Program-made: the position numbers and the translations under genes
The notes under the pieces: model-generated
Databases searched by the model: none
What the model was told of the DNA's origin: nothing
The model's input: the letters and a program-made list of their open reading frames with translations, nothing else
Shown here: one piece after another, positions 14,443 to 21,005 of the stretch
How the letters are laid out: each line of letters opens with the position of its first letter
How positions within the stretch are numbered: position 1 is the stretch's first letter
Virus record (IMG/VR): IMGVR_UViG_3300044838_000031
Location: 1-64,000 of that record
DNA length: 64,000 bases
Source of the DNA: a virus
Direction: 5' to 3' (one strand)

Positions 14443-14472
14443 TTGGCGCGAATGGCGGTTATGGCTTATCGT
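14443..14472 (+). promoter_or_regulatory. Repressor promoter, leaderless
   Basis: TTGGCG (14443-14448), an 18-nt spacer and TATCGT (14467-14472). The ATG at 14480 lies 7 nt after the -10 box, at the expected transcription start, and no ribosome binding site precedes it. The arrangement is divergent from the leftward promoter, whose -35 box is only 14 bp away. Confidence 0.6.
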
Positions 14473-14479
14473 GACGTCT

Positions 14480-14875
14480 ATGACGAGCACACCTAACGAG
14501 GGGCTAGACCCCGTAAAACAGGGAAACGCGCTCATCGGAGAGCGGGTACATACCCTCATGTGGCGCGGCAGCCGTACCCAAAAGCAGCTCGCCGCGATCC
14601 TGAACGTCGATCAGGGATCGATCTCAAACCGCTTGCGCGGGAAGACAAACTGGTCGGCCGTGGACGTTTCCGTAGTAGCGCAATGGCTGGGCGTGCCGGT
14701 CACCGACATCATGCCCGAGGTTGAACTAGGGTCGGACCCTCCTGAGCCCGGCGCCGCTGGATATCGCGTCGCCGGGCTTCCGCTCCCCTGGGTGTATTCG
14801 AAACACCAACCCTTCGGTCAACGGTTTAGGGCGTGGTGGCTGCCGTCGCTGGCACCGGTATATAAGGCGGCGTGA
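14480..14875 (+). CDS. XRE-type helix-turn-helix repressor
   Basis: 131 aa from ATG 14480; a longer frame opens at 14420 but would run through the promoter. Residues about 15-75 form a Cro/C1-type HTH: GERVHTLMWRGSRTQKQLAA, ILNVDQGSISNRLRGKTNWS, DVSVVAQWLGVPVTDIMPE. The C-terminal half is short, without a LexA-type protease fold, as in mycobacteriophage repressors that are controlled by degradation or integration rather than RecA. It is likely the immunity repressor acting on the divergent promoters. Confidence 0.75.
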   Translation: MTSTPNEGLDPVKQGNALIGERVHTLMWRGSRTQKQLAAILNVDQGSISNRLRGKTNWSAVDVSVVAQWLGVPVTDIMPEVELGSDPPEPGAAGYRVAGLPLPWVYSKHQPFGQRFRAWWLPSLAPVYKAA

Positions 14876-15048
14876 TGAGCGGCGTGAGGTGGCATTACTG
14901 GCGGGTCAATCCTTGTGAGGTTCATGTTGTGCCGGAGTCTGAACGTACCCAGCATATGCCGTGTGGGTGTCCGTGCGGGGCTGATTTAGATGCGATGTCG
15001 GATGGTGTTGTGAGGGTGACGCACCGTGAGTTTGGTGGGGCGGCGTGA
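14875..15048 (+). CDS. Small Cys-rich protein
   Basis: 57 aa, start TGATG-coupled to the repressor stop. Contains HMPCGCPCGADLD, a dense cysteine cluster, and NPCEVHVVPE. Zinc-binding is likely. Nothing further is recognised. Confidence 0.5.
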   Translation: MSGVRWHYWRVNPCEVHVVPESERTQHMPCGCPCGADLDAMSDGVVRVTHREFGGAA

Positions 15049-15056
15049 TAAGCAGC

Positions 15057-15194
15057 ATGGCGCCTACTGATGTGTGTCGACGGTGCGGTCATACCCGTGA
15101 CCGTCATTGGTACAGCGGGTTTGTGTGCATCGAATGCGGCTGCACACGGGGCCGAATCGCAGCAGCGTTCCGGCCTCTGGCCTCAGCAGCGTAG
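15057..15194 (+). CDS. Small zinc-ribbon protein
   Basis: 45 aa: CRRCGHTRDRHWY and CIECGCTRGR give a two-knuckle zinc ribbon. It follows the previous gene by 8 nt. It may bind nucleic acid. Confidence 0.5.
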   Translation: MAPTDVCRRCGHTRDRHWYSGFVCIECGCTRGRIAAAFRPLASAA

Positions 15195-15206
15195 GAGAAT
15201 AGAAGC

Positions 15207-15497
15207 ATGATTAATCTGCGGATCGGGCGCATAGGCCAGGTGTTCGCGCCAGGTTACGGATGGTGCTTGCGCTGTAAGACGCCGTGGCTATTCGTAAGCT
15301 GGCACGATACCCAATACGGCGCGGACGGTAACGGCTGCCTGCCGTTATGCGAGAAGTGTTGGGGCGAACTCACGCCGGCACAGAGATTGCCGTTCTACCG
15401 CCAGTTGATTGAGTCCTGGCATGAGCGACCCGGTCGCGGGTTGACGCTCGATGAGGAATGGCCGCTAGTTGAATCTGCTGTGATGAGTGACCACTAA
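15207..15497 (+). CDS. Zinc-ribbon hypothetical protein
   Basis: 96 aa, AGGAGA upstream. WCLRCKTPWLFVSW and LPLCEKCWGEL form a CxxC...CxxC pair about 30 residues apart; the rest is helical (RLPFYRQLIESWHE). It probably binds zinc. Similar single zinc ribbons occur repeatedly in this block. Confidence 0.65.
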   Translation: MINLRIGRIGQVFAPGYGWCLRCKTPWLFVSWHDTQYGADGNGCLPLCEKCWGELTPAQRLPFYRQLIESWHERPGRGLTLDEEWPLVESAVMSDH

Positions 15498-15508
15498 CCT
15501 GTTGGTTA
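15495..15508 (+). repeat. Palindromic intergenic element 1
   Basis: TAACC-TGTT-GGTTA, 2 bp before the end of the common tail GTTAACAGTCTGAG (15505-15518). Lies between the stop at 15497 and the start at 15537. Confidence 0.7.
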
Positions 15509-15536
15509 ACAGTCTGAGTGCTAGAGGATGGAAAGC

Positions 15537-15890
15537 ATGATTGACACACCAAACGAGCCAGCGGCAGGCGCGCGCAACGGACGATGGGTAAAGCTCGGCC
15601 ATGTCGGCGTCGACTCCGCTTCCATCGGCATCACCGATCTACTCATGGGCGTCAAAAACTCGGTGTTGAACAACGTCGGCGCCGCCGAGTCGCGCTATGC
15701 AGTGCCAGGCTCGGAGTTCGCGGGCGACTGGGGCACAGGTATCCGTTTCTGGGCCGGCTTTGGCGATGGTGGTTACGACGTATGGGGCTGGATCGTCGAT
15801 TACGGCGACGACGAAGTAGACGAGCGAGTCGCCCAGATCGTCGTCACGATGATCAGCGCCGACGACCTGGACGATTGGCATGCAGGCTGA
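15537..15890 (+). CDS. Hypothetical acidic protein
   Basis: 117 aa from ATG 15537 with GGAAAG upstream (ATG 15528 is also open). A compact beta-rich protein: GRWVKLGHVGVDSASIGITD, then TGIRFWAGFGDGGYDVWGWI, ending with an acidic helix. Strongly acidic overall. No family recognised; it looks like other small immunity- or inhibitor-like phage proteins but this is not evidence of function. Confidence 0.6.
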   Translation: MIDTPNEPAAGARNGRWVKLGHVGVDSASIGITDLLMGVKNSVLNNVGAAESRYAVPGSEFAGDWGTGIRFWAGFGDGGYDVWGWIVDYGDDEVDERVAQIVVTMISADDLDDWHAG

Positions 15891-15913
15891 CAGTTGGCCC
15901 GATTACCGACCAC

Positions 15914-15927
15914 TAACTGTTTGGTTA
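15914..15927 (+). repeat. Palindromic intergenic element 2
   Basis: TAACT-GTTT-GGTTA, one mismatch in the left arm, preceded by GACCAC as in element 1 and followed by AAAGGA before the ATG at 15948. Confidence 0.6.
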
Positions 15928-15947
15928 CCGACGGAAAGGATGAGCAC

Positions 15948-16142
15948 ATGAGCGACGCGATCTATCACGAATCGGTGCCGCTGTGCCCGCACATCATGGG
16001 GTATTTCCGCAATGACATACCGCCCGAAGAACACCAGATCCTCACCGGCGAATGTGAGGAGTGCGGACCCGTCAGCGCGACAGCACCCCATCCTCGAATC
16101 GAGCGGCCTGGTTTCGGCTGCGGCATCAGAGCAGAACTCTAA
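15948..16142 (+). CDS. Small Cys/His protein
   Basis: 64 aa from ATG 15948 with AAAGGA upstream. VPLCPHIMGYF and ECEECGPVS supply cysteines and a histidine for metal binding. Function unknown. Confidence 0.55.
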   Translation: MSDAIYHESVPLCPHIMGYFRNDIPPEEHQILTGECEECGPVSATAPHPRIERPGFGCGIRAEL

Positions 16143-16154
16143 CCGGCTTGGTTA
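16140..16154 (+). repeat. Palindromic intergenic element 3
   Basis: TAACC-GGCTT-GGTTA; the left arm overlaps the TAA stop of the upstream gene, followed by AGAAAGGA and the start at 16175. Confidence 0.65.
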
Positions 16155-16174
16155 ATGACCTAGAAAGGAAAAAC

Positions 16175-16567
16175 ATGGGAACGATGACATTTTGGGATCG
16201 GCTCTGGCCGTGGCTGCGCCACCCTCTCGACAATGTGAGCGGGACTATCGCAGTGCGGTGGCTCGATCGGCACGACATGGTCATGGAGTATGCGGACAAG
16301 TACAACGTCATGCACGCATCGTGGAAATCGTCAGAGCAGAACGAAGATTACGTCGAATACCCCATAAGTTCGGACTCACAGACTACTACCTGGACGCTGC
16401 CCAATCCCGACACCGTGTCTGATGGCTTTCGATTTGCGATTCGGACTCCAAAAGGCGACGAGGCGTGGGTATGCGTCTGGGAAGGCAAGCATGCGTTCTG
16501 GGAACGGGTCAGTATTGATCCCGTAACCAAGGAAGGTGAAACGAAAATGAGGATTGTTAACAGTTGA
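16175..16567 (+). CDS. Hypothetical beta-rich protein
   Basis: 130 aa from ATG 16175 with AAAGGA upstream. Reads as a single globular beta protein: GTIAVRWLDRHDMVMEYADK, YVEYPISSDSQTTTWTLP, FRFAIRTPKGDEAWVCVWEG. No family is recognised. The stop lies inside a half copy of the repeat element. Confidence 0.6.
   Translation: MGTMTFWDRLWPWLRHPLDNVSGTIAVRWLDRHDMVMEYADKYNVMHASWKSSEQNEDYVEYPISSDSQTTTWTLPNPDTVSDGFRFAIRTPKGDEAWVCVWEGKHAFWERVSIDPVTKEGETKMRIVNS
16556..16563 (+). repeat. Half copy of the intergenic element
   Basis: GTTAACAG, then TTGAG and GAGGA, matches the right half of the element but without the left arm; it overlaps the 3' end of the coding sequence at 16567. Confidence 0.45.
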
Positions 16568-16576
16568 GAGGAAGAC

Positions 16577-16717
16577 ATGCAGGTCGACAAAGCTCTTGAC
16601 GAACTCAAGTGGATTCACAAGGGGTTGGAAGACGCCCAGCAATGGCACGACTGGGATGAGGTCGTGCGGCTACGCGGGCGGGTAAGCCACGCGATGGCAC
16701 TCCTGAATCCATCGTGA
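16577..16717 (+). CDS. 46-aa helical protein
   Basis: Preceded by GAGAGGAAGAC. An amphipathic helix (DKALDELKWIHKGLEDAQQW) then a second (DEVVRLRGRVSHAMALL). Function unknown. Confidence 0.5.
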   Translation: MQVDKALDELKWIHKGLEDAQQWHDWDEVVRLRGRVSHAMALLNPS

Positions 16718-16726
16718 CCACTAACC
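16718..16726 (+). repeat. Left half copy of the intergenic element
   Basis: CCACTAACC directly after the stop at 16717, identical to the left flank of element 1, without a right arm. Confidence 0.4.
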
Positions 16727-16734
16727 GTGGCGTC

Positions 16735-16905
16735 GTGAGCGACGAACATGACCGCCGAGCGCGGGAGTACATCGAGGACGTTCTTAGGATCAACACGGAG
16801 CACGGGATACGTAACACTGAGGACCAACGCATCATCGAGGCTGCTGTCGCGGATGTCGCTGGCTGGGCGCGGCGACTTCACCAGTTGGCTAAAACAGAAC
16901 CCTAA
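16735..16905 (+). CDS. Small helical protein, GTG start
   Basis: 56 aa from GTG 16735, chosen because the repeat half-site lies upstream; GTG 16714 would add 7 residues and overlap the previous stop. Helical and charged (DRRAREYIEDVLRI, IIEAAVADVAGWARRL). No Shine-Dalgarno is obvious. Function unknown. Confidence 0.5.
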   Translation: MSDEHDRRAREYIEDVLRINTEHGIRNTEDQRIIEAAVADVAGWARRLHQLAKTEP

Positions 16906-16917
16906 CCGGCTTAGTTA
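16903..16917 (+). repeat. Palindromic intergenic element 4
   Basis: TAACC-GGCTT-AGTTA with the same spacer as the copy at 16140; the left arm overlaps the stop region of the upstream gene; start follows at 16948 after TAGGAGA. Confidence 0.6.
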
Positions 16918-16947
16918 ACGACGAGTCATCGGAAATAGGAGACACAA

Positions 16948-17418
16948 ATGGGCTATGACATGTACATCGTCGACGGCGGCGGAAACGAGATCGACGAAAG
17001 CGGCGATAGCTTCTACCTGCACCGCAACATATGGGGCGGCCAGCGCCTTGCGGACGCCCTAGTCGATGCCGGAATCGGGTACTGGCCGACCGGGCCGCAG
17101 CGCGAATATCCACGCGAGCCGGATGACGCCGAGTGGGGGGACTACAACTACTCACACGAGCTGCCACCAGCCAACCCGGCAGCCACGCAGTATCAGGCGA
17201 CGATGTTTCGGCACCTTCAAGACACCCGCGACGAGCGTCCCGGCATCTCGGTCTACAAGCTGTGCGGCTCCAATGACGGCTGGTGGGTGACAAAGGTTGA
17301 GTGCGAGTCGGCGTTGAAGATGTGGGAGCAGGCCGGCAATCCCGAGGTTGACCAGTACGGCGACGTTATCCCGTTTCTCCGCGCGGCATCTAAGCACGAC
17401 GGATTCAGGGTTTGGTGA
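16948..17418 (+). CDS. Hypothetical protein
   Basis: 156 aa with TAGGAGA upstream. Starts MGYDMYIVDGGG, with beta strands and an acidic middle (EPDDAEWGDYNYSH), then SVYKLCGSNDGWWVTKVECE and a helical end. The MGYDMY opening and WxV-type strands recall a small family seen in actinobacteria and their phages, but I cannot name it. It is the largest gene of the block before the integrase. Confidence 0.6.
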   Translation: MGYDMYIVDGGGNEIDESGDSFYLHRNIWGGQRLADALVDAGIGYWPTGPQREYPREPDDAEWGDYNYSHELPPANPAATQYQATMFRHLQDTRDERPGISVYKLCGSNDGWWVTKVECESALKMWEQAGNPEVDQYGDVIPFLRAASKHDGFRVW

Positions 17419-17421
17419 CCG

Positions 17422-17440
17422 TTAATCTCGTAGTGTTAAC
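17422..17440 (+). repeat. Palindromic intergenic element 5
   Basis: TTAAT-N8-GTTAAC, a degenerate left arm with the full tail GTTAACAGTCTGAG (17435-17448) followed by AGAGGA and the start at 17459. Confidence 0.6.
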
Positions 17441-17458
17441 AGTCTGAGAGAGGACAGC

Positions 17459-17653
17459 ATGAGGTATCTGTACCAGCGGGGACGCGGTGCGAAGCGTCGA
17501 GTCATGCATCTGTGCCGCTTCGATCAGTTCGGAAACGCGACTATGCAGCCGATTTGTGGCCGCAGCAACGGACTGCACTTCGATACAACGTGCAACCTTC
17601 CGTTAGGTCAGCACTTATGCAAGCGGTGCCGAGCTGACGAGAGGATGAGATGA
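17459..17653 (+). CDS. Small zinc-binding basic protein
   Basis: 64 aa, AGAGGA upstream. Three Cys patches (MHLCRFD, MQPICGRS, QHLCKRCRAD) and many Arg. A DNA- or RNA-binding zinc protein is likely. Confidence 0.55.
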   Translation: MRYLYQRGRGAKRRVMHLCRFDQFGNATMQPICGRSNGLHFDTTCNLPLGQHLCKRCRADERMR

Positions 17654-17915
17654 GCGACGATCAGAAGTGCGCGGGCTGCGACGGTCCGCTATCCGAGGAG
17701 GATGGCATCACCCCTCGTCATGGACGATGCCAGCCTCCGTGAGTATTACTGCGCGACGTGCAAACCACCAGGTACCGGCTACACGATCAGCGACCTGCAG
17801 CAGATGCGCGATGACGGCCAAGCCGAACGCGCCAAGTACGAGATGTCGCTGCTGGACAAAGGTCGGCCCAGACGTGTACTTCGCGGTCAAAGGTCGACCC
17901 GATGACGACCTTTAA
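17650..17915 (+). pseudogene. Zinc-ribbon gene interrupted by two single-base insertions
   Basis: ATG 17650 (ATGA overlap) opens CAGCDGPLSEEDGIT, which stops early at 17742. A second frame carries DDASLREYYCATCKPP and a long helix, and a third ends VGPDVYFAVKGRPDDDL at 17915. Removing one C from the CCCC near 17710 and one A from the AAA near 17857 joins the three into one 87-aa protein with two CxxC knuckles spaced like a single zinc ribbon. The breaks may be decay or homopolymer assembly errors. Confidence 0.6.
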
Positions 17916-17928
17916 CCGTATGGGGTTA
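17911..17928 (+). repeat. Palindromic intergenic element 6
   Basis: TTAACC-GTATGG-GGTTAA, the most perfect copy (6-bp arms), then AACGGTTTGAAG and AAAGGAGG before the start at 17956. The TAA of the restored upstream gene lies in the left arm. Confidence 0.7.
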
Positions 17929-17955
17929 ACGGTTTGAAGCAGAAAGGAGGGCGTA

Positions 17956-18117
17956 ATGCCTGAGCCAGAGTGTGACGGTAAATGTGCTCGCGACGAATGC
18001 ATCTGCCCGGTTGACGACGCCTACGACTGGGTTGACGACGATTCGATGAGTGCAGAAGAGACCATGCGCCGATTCGAAGCGCTCGGACCTGAGGAGACTG
18101 TAGGACCACCGCCATGA
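17956..18117 (+). CDS. Small Cys-rich acidic protein
   Basis: 53 aa, AAAGGAGG upstream. CDGKCARDECICPVDD clusters four cysteines; the rest is very acidic. It may bind zinc or iron. Coupled to the next gene by ATGA. Confidence 0.55.
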   Translation: MPEPECDGKCARDECICPVDDAYDWVDDDSMSAEETMRRFEALGPEETVGPPP

Positions 18118-18440
18118 GAATTTCCATAGACCCGAATGTCCGCGTCGAGAACAACTGGACCTACTCGGGTTTCGAGGACGTGTTCGGCGATGTTCACTTG
18201 CTCAATCCCGGCGACTGGGTGACGGCGATGTGGGCGGAAACCGATCAGATTTTTGACGCCAAGGTTGTGTGCTTGGAATTCGAGCGGCGAATCATCACGC
18301 TCGCTGTCGACTGGAAATCCGTGCGAGTGGATCAGAGGCCGATCATCGTTGGCACGGTCACTATTTCGTCAGGTGGCCGCACTAGACGGCTGCCGCTAGG
18401 CGAAGCTATCTCTGTACCGATAGTGGGCCTTAATGGATAG
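18114..18440 (+). CDS. Hypothetical beta-barrel-like protein
   Basis: 108 aa; strands dominate (DWVTAMWAETDQIFDAKVVC, FERRIITLAVDWKSVRV, IIVGTVTISSGGRTRRLPLG), suggesting a small beta barrel. Coupled to both neighbours by short overlaps. Function unknown. Confidence 0.55.
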   Translation: MRISIDPNVRVENNWTYSGFEDVFGDVHLLNPGDWVTAMWAETDQIFDAKVVCLEFERRIITLAVDWKSVRVDQRPIIVGTVTISSGGRTRRLPLGEAISVPIVGLNG

Positions 18441-18693
18441 CGAGCCGTATGACGAGACCGGCACCACCGTCGAGCAGTTCGACGCGATGTGGAAAGAAGC
18501 AGAGCCAGTCGAGACTGTTGTAACGCCTCCGGGTAAATACGACTTCAAGACGCCGACCGACCTTGAGACACGAGTGCAGAACCTTATCAACTCGTGGCGA
18601 CATTCGGTCGATGAGGCTTTCGGCGACGACGAGGGCTCGATCACCATCATGGCCGACCAGCTTGAGCGCGTTCTACGCGGACCAGAACTCTAA
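18433..18693 (+). CDS. Acidic helical protein
   Basis: 86 aa. Acidic N-terminus, then a helix (LETRVQNLINSWRHSVDEAF). Overlaps the upstream gene by 8 bp. Function unknown. Confidence 0.5.
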   Translation: MDSEPYDETGTTVEQFDAMWKEAEPVETVVTPPGKYDFKTPTDLETRVQNLINSWRHSVDEAFGDDEGSITIMADQLERVLRGPEL

Positions 18694-18704
18694 CCTAGGG
18701 GTTA
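18691..18704 (+). repeat. Palindromic intergenic element 7
   Basis: TAACC-TAGG-GGTTA with the full tail GTTAACAGTCTGAG (18701-18714), then AAAGGA and the start at 18727. The TAA stop of the upstream gene is part of the left arm. Confidence 0.7.
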
Positions 18705-18726
18705 ACAGTCTGAGAAAGGATGACAT

Positions 18727-18954
18727 GTGAAACTTTCACGAACGAAACTGCGTGATCTGCGGCAAATCCTCGATCACTTCGCCCATCTTGCGCGCGAGTC
18801 CGCGCACGCGCATGCTCCCGCTGAGGGTGATCCGGCTAGCCCCTTCCATCAATACCTGATCGGAAAAGCTGAGGGACTGGAAGCAGCCCGCTACGAACTC
18901 GACTTGCTGCGGGAAAAGCTAGCCGACACCAAGGCCGTAATTCGCCTGAGGTAG
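18727..18954 (+). CDS. Helical hypothetical protein, GTG start
   Basis: 75 aa from GTG 18727; AAAGGA lies upstream and the ATG 2 nt before is out of frame. A long amphipathic helix pair (RDLRQILDHFAHLARESAHA, EAARYELDLLREKLADTK). Function unknown. Confidence 0.55.
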   Translation: MKLSRTKLRDLRQILDHFAHLARESAHAHAPAEGDPASPFHQYLIGKAEGLEAARYELDLLREKLADTKAVIRLR

Positions 18955-18964
18955 AGAGGAAAAC

Positions 18965-19255
18965 ATGAATGACGACGGTGATGAGTTCGGCTATGAGCTG
19001 GTGATGCCGTTTCTGCCAGTGCAATCCAAGGGTGGCCCGCACGATGATGCCGCCTATGTGGCTGGCTATGAGATGGGTCTACTGGACGCGCAATTGGGCA
19101 ACAGCGAGTACGACCAGGGCCGCGCCATCCACGGGGAGAACCGCGAGCAAGCCGACCTCATCGCGATGCGCCACGGCTACCTCGCCGAATTCACCAATGA
19201 CAGCGGCGACGGATGGGTCCACATGAAGGTCCACGAGGTGCCCGTAAACCGATAA
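18965..19255 (+). CDS. Hypothetical protein
   Basis: 96 aa with AGAGGAAA upstream. Acidic; contains AAYVAGYEMGLLDAQLG, a helix of the kind seen in small phage proteins that bind host enzymes, then AMRHGYLAEF. The stop overlaps element 8. Function unknown. Confidence 0.55.
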   Translation: MNDDGDEFGYELVMPFLPVQSKGGPHDDAAYVAGYEMGLLDAQLGNSEYDQGRAIHGENREQADLIAMRHGYLAEFTNDSGDGWVHMKVHEVPVNR

Positions 19256-19266
19256 CCGTGCGGTTA
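19253..19266 (+). repeat. Palindromic intergenic element 8
   Basis: TAACC-GTGC-GGTTA, with the stop TAA in the left arm and CCGGTTTGG after the right arm, unlike the AACAGTCTGAG tail of others. Another CGGTTAC pair occurs after the integrase (20717, 20731). Confidence 0.65.
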
Positions 19267-19319
19267 CCGGTTTGGCTGTCGCAGTGGGGGCGATTTTTCG
19301 GAGAGGAAAAGGAGAAATG

Positions 19320-19592
19320 ATGACGGTGACCGAGCCGGGATCGATTGATATCCCGTTGAGGGGCGATCTGCGTGAGTGCGTCTTATATGAACTCGACAGA
19401 ATCATCGGCGAGTTGGATGCGCCGTTCACTACGGGCCTGATCCCGCGAACGCTGGTCGCGCATCTGCGAGGTGTTGTTGATGCGTGGCCCAACGTTCAGC
19501 AGCACATTTGGAAAGAACCCGATGGGACTATCCGCACTCTCGGCCAGGAGCGGGCTGGCGTTTACGGCTTTGGAGAGGCAGAGAAGCGGTGA
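19320..19592 (+). CDS. Hypothetical protein
   Basis: 90 aa from the second of two ATGs at 19320, which has AAGGAG at better spacing than ATG 19317. Helical (CVLYELDRIIGELDAPF, TLVAHLRGVVDAW) with a Trp/Gly-rich end. Function unknown. Confidence 0.5.
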   Translation: MTVTEPGSIDIPLRGDLRECVLYELDRIIGELDAPFTTGLIPRTLVAHLRGVVDAWPNVQQHIWKEPDGTIRTLGQERAGVYGFGEAEKR

Positions 19593-19729
19593 CCCGTGAT
19601 GAGGCTATCGACCACATCTGGGACTTGTCGGATGGTATGGCTGCCGAATTTTTTTGCACCAGCGCCCAAGAAGACGAGCTCAGGCAGAAGACACGCGAGG
19701 CACTCGCCGCACTTGGGGTTCTGAAATGA
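19589..19729 (+). CDS. 46-aa acidic helical protein
   Basis: GTG 19589 overlaps the previous TGA (GTGA). Contains DHIWDLSDGMAAEFFCTS and a charged helix (EDELRQKTREALAAL). Function unknown. Confidence 0.45.
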   Translation: MTRDEAIDHIWDLSDGMAAEFFCTSAQEDELRQKTREALAALGVLK

Positions 19730-19836
19730 GGATCGATCCGGCGAAAGTTCTAGCTGAAGCGGCAGCCATTACTAGACGCGAATCTGTCAAGGAACTGTCA
19801 ACTTATCCGAGAACCGTCCGATCGAAAGTTACCTGA
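19726..19836 (+). CDS. 36-aa peptide
   Basis: ATGA overlap upstream; basic and helical (DPAKVLAEAAAITRRE). Short; kept because of coupling and the absence of an alternative frame. Confidence 0.35.
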   Translation: MRIDPAKVLAEAAAITRRESVKELSTYPRTVRSKVT

Positions 19837-19852
19837 GAGTAGGCACAGTGTC

Positions 19853-20704
19853 ATGGATCACATACATGCGCTGTCCTACTCATTGCCCGGCCAATGGGAC
19901 ACAGCACTCGACGGATGGATAACCTGGCTGATCGCCTCCGGAACCTCGACGGCGACCCGAAAAACACGCCGGGCTCATGTGCGGCGGATCGCCCGCGAAC
20001 TGGATTCTCAGCATCCCCGCGACATCACTGATGCGCAGCTGCTGGCGATCCTCGGCCGGCCGGAGTATTCGATGGAGCATCGCCGCGGCCTGCGCGCATC
20101 GCTGGCCTCGTTTTACCGCTGGTCCCTCGAACAAGGTGTCGTCGACGAAGACCCGACGTTGACGCTCCCCCACATCAAGGCGGCGCTCGGCGCCCCCAAA
20201 CCCGCCACCGACGACATCTGGCGCGCCCTCCTCGAACAAGCTAGCCCCCGCACCGCACTCATGGCACGACTCGCCTGCGAAGCCGGCCTTCGGCGCGCCG
20301 AAGTCGCCTGCGTACACAGTGATGACCTGAACGCCGGCATCGGCGGCGCCGAACTGATTGTCCACGGCAAAGGATCGAAGCAGCGCGTCGTCCCGATCAC
20401 AGTCTCCCTGGCCACGGCGATCGCCAAAGCTCAGCCATTCGGCGGCTTCCTGTTCCCGGGGAAGATCGACGGGCATGCCAGCCCGGACTGGGTTGGGCGC
20501 CTCGTCAGTCGGGTGATGCCGCCCGGCTGGAGCATCCACAAGCTCCGACATCGGGCGGCCAGTCGTGGGTATGCTGGCACCGGCAACCTGAGAGCTGTGC
20601 AAGAATTTCTCGGCCACACATCGGTGGCTACGACACAGCGTTATGTGGCAGTGTCGTCAGCAGAGATCAGGCTCATCTCCGACGCTGCCGGCACCGCCTC
20701 CTGA
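19853..20704 (+). CDS. int: Tyrosine-family integrase
   Basis: 283 aa. The N-terminal core-binding SAM-like domain (about 15-105) contains a helical bundle with LIASGTSTATRKTRRAHVRR. The catalytic domain has Arg147 in ACEAGLRRAEVACV, Lys in HGKGSKQRVV (about 174), the H229-K-L-R232-H233 box, His255 in FLGHTS and the nucleophile Tyr264 in TQRYVAV. It should recombine attP with a host attB. It runs rightward, last before a convergent HTH gene. A putative attP lies in the next 75 bp. Confidence 0.93.
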   Translation: MDHIHALSYSLPGQWDTALDGWITWLIASGTSTATRKTRRAHVRRIARELDSQHPRDITDAQLLAILGRPEYSMEHRRGLRASLASFYRWSLEQGVVDEDPTLTLPHIKAALGAPKPATDDIWRALLEQASPRTALMARLACEAGLRRAEVACVHSDDLNAGIGGAELIVHGKGSKQRVVPITVSLATAIAKAQPFGGFLFPGKIDGHASPDWVGRLVSRVMPPGWSIHKLRHRAASRGYAGTGNLRAVQEFLGHTSVATTQRYVAVSSAEIRLISDAAGTAS

Positions 20705-20779
20705 AACGTCACGTGACGGTTACGACCGCACGGTTACCGGTCTTCGATACGGGTCAGTTTAACCCCTAGATACTGGCGC
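20705..20779. other. Candidate attP / integrase-binding region
   Basis: Between the integrase stop and the convergent HTH gene: the palindrome CGTCACGTGACG (20707-20718), two direct copies of CGGTTAC (20717-20723 and 20731-20737) and an AT-richer end. Integrase genes of temperate mycobacteriophages usually adjoin attP. No clear tRNA 3' end is seen here, so the core cannot be named. Confidence 0.3.
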
Positions 20780-20977
20780 TTATCTCTTGCCTACCCATTT
20801 GCGTACGGTCATACGGTCCACACCGAGTAGTTCAGCGATGTCGCGTTGGGAGTAGTCGGCGTCTGCGGCTTCGATGGCCGCGTCCTTGGCGGCGTGCCGC
20901 TTTACCTCTACGTCGCTGCGCGCTGCGGTGAAAGCGTTACCTGTAGCGCGCCATCGTTCCTCCGTGGGAGTGCCCAT
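20780..20977 (-). CDS. Small HTH regulator
   Basis: 65 aa. The C-terminus is a clear HTH of the homeodomain-like/HTH_23 type: ADYSQRDIAELLGVDRMTVR, then KWVGKR at the end. The N-terminal half is a charged helix. It is convergent with the integrase and divergent from the 21013 gene. It may regulate integration or excision, or repress the 21-kb rightward genes. Confidence 0.7.
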   Translation of the reverse strand: MGTPTEERWRATGNAFTAARSDVEVKRHAAKDAAIEAADADYSQRDIAELLGVDRMTVRKWVGKR

Positions 20978-20983
20978 GCGGTG

Positions 20984-21005
20984 AGCCTAGCAGAGGTGGT
21001 AAAGT
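20984..21005. promoter_or_regulatory. Second divergent leaderless promoter pair
   Basis: Rightward: TAAAGT (21000-21005) preceded by TGG as an extended -10, with ATG 21013 seven nt later. Leftward: TAGGCT on the minus strand (20989-20984), preceded by TGC, with ATG 20977 six nt later. Neither start has a Shine-Dalgarno, and no good -35 boxes are visible. The 35-bp gap would place both RNA polymerases in competition. Confidence 0.5.

Noticed and set aside
15495-19266. Repeat elements as a CRISPR array
   Set aside because: Repeats are short and palindromic, spacers are whole genes of varying length, and no cas genes occur. The RecB/Cas4-like gene is a phage exonuclease.
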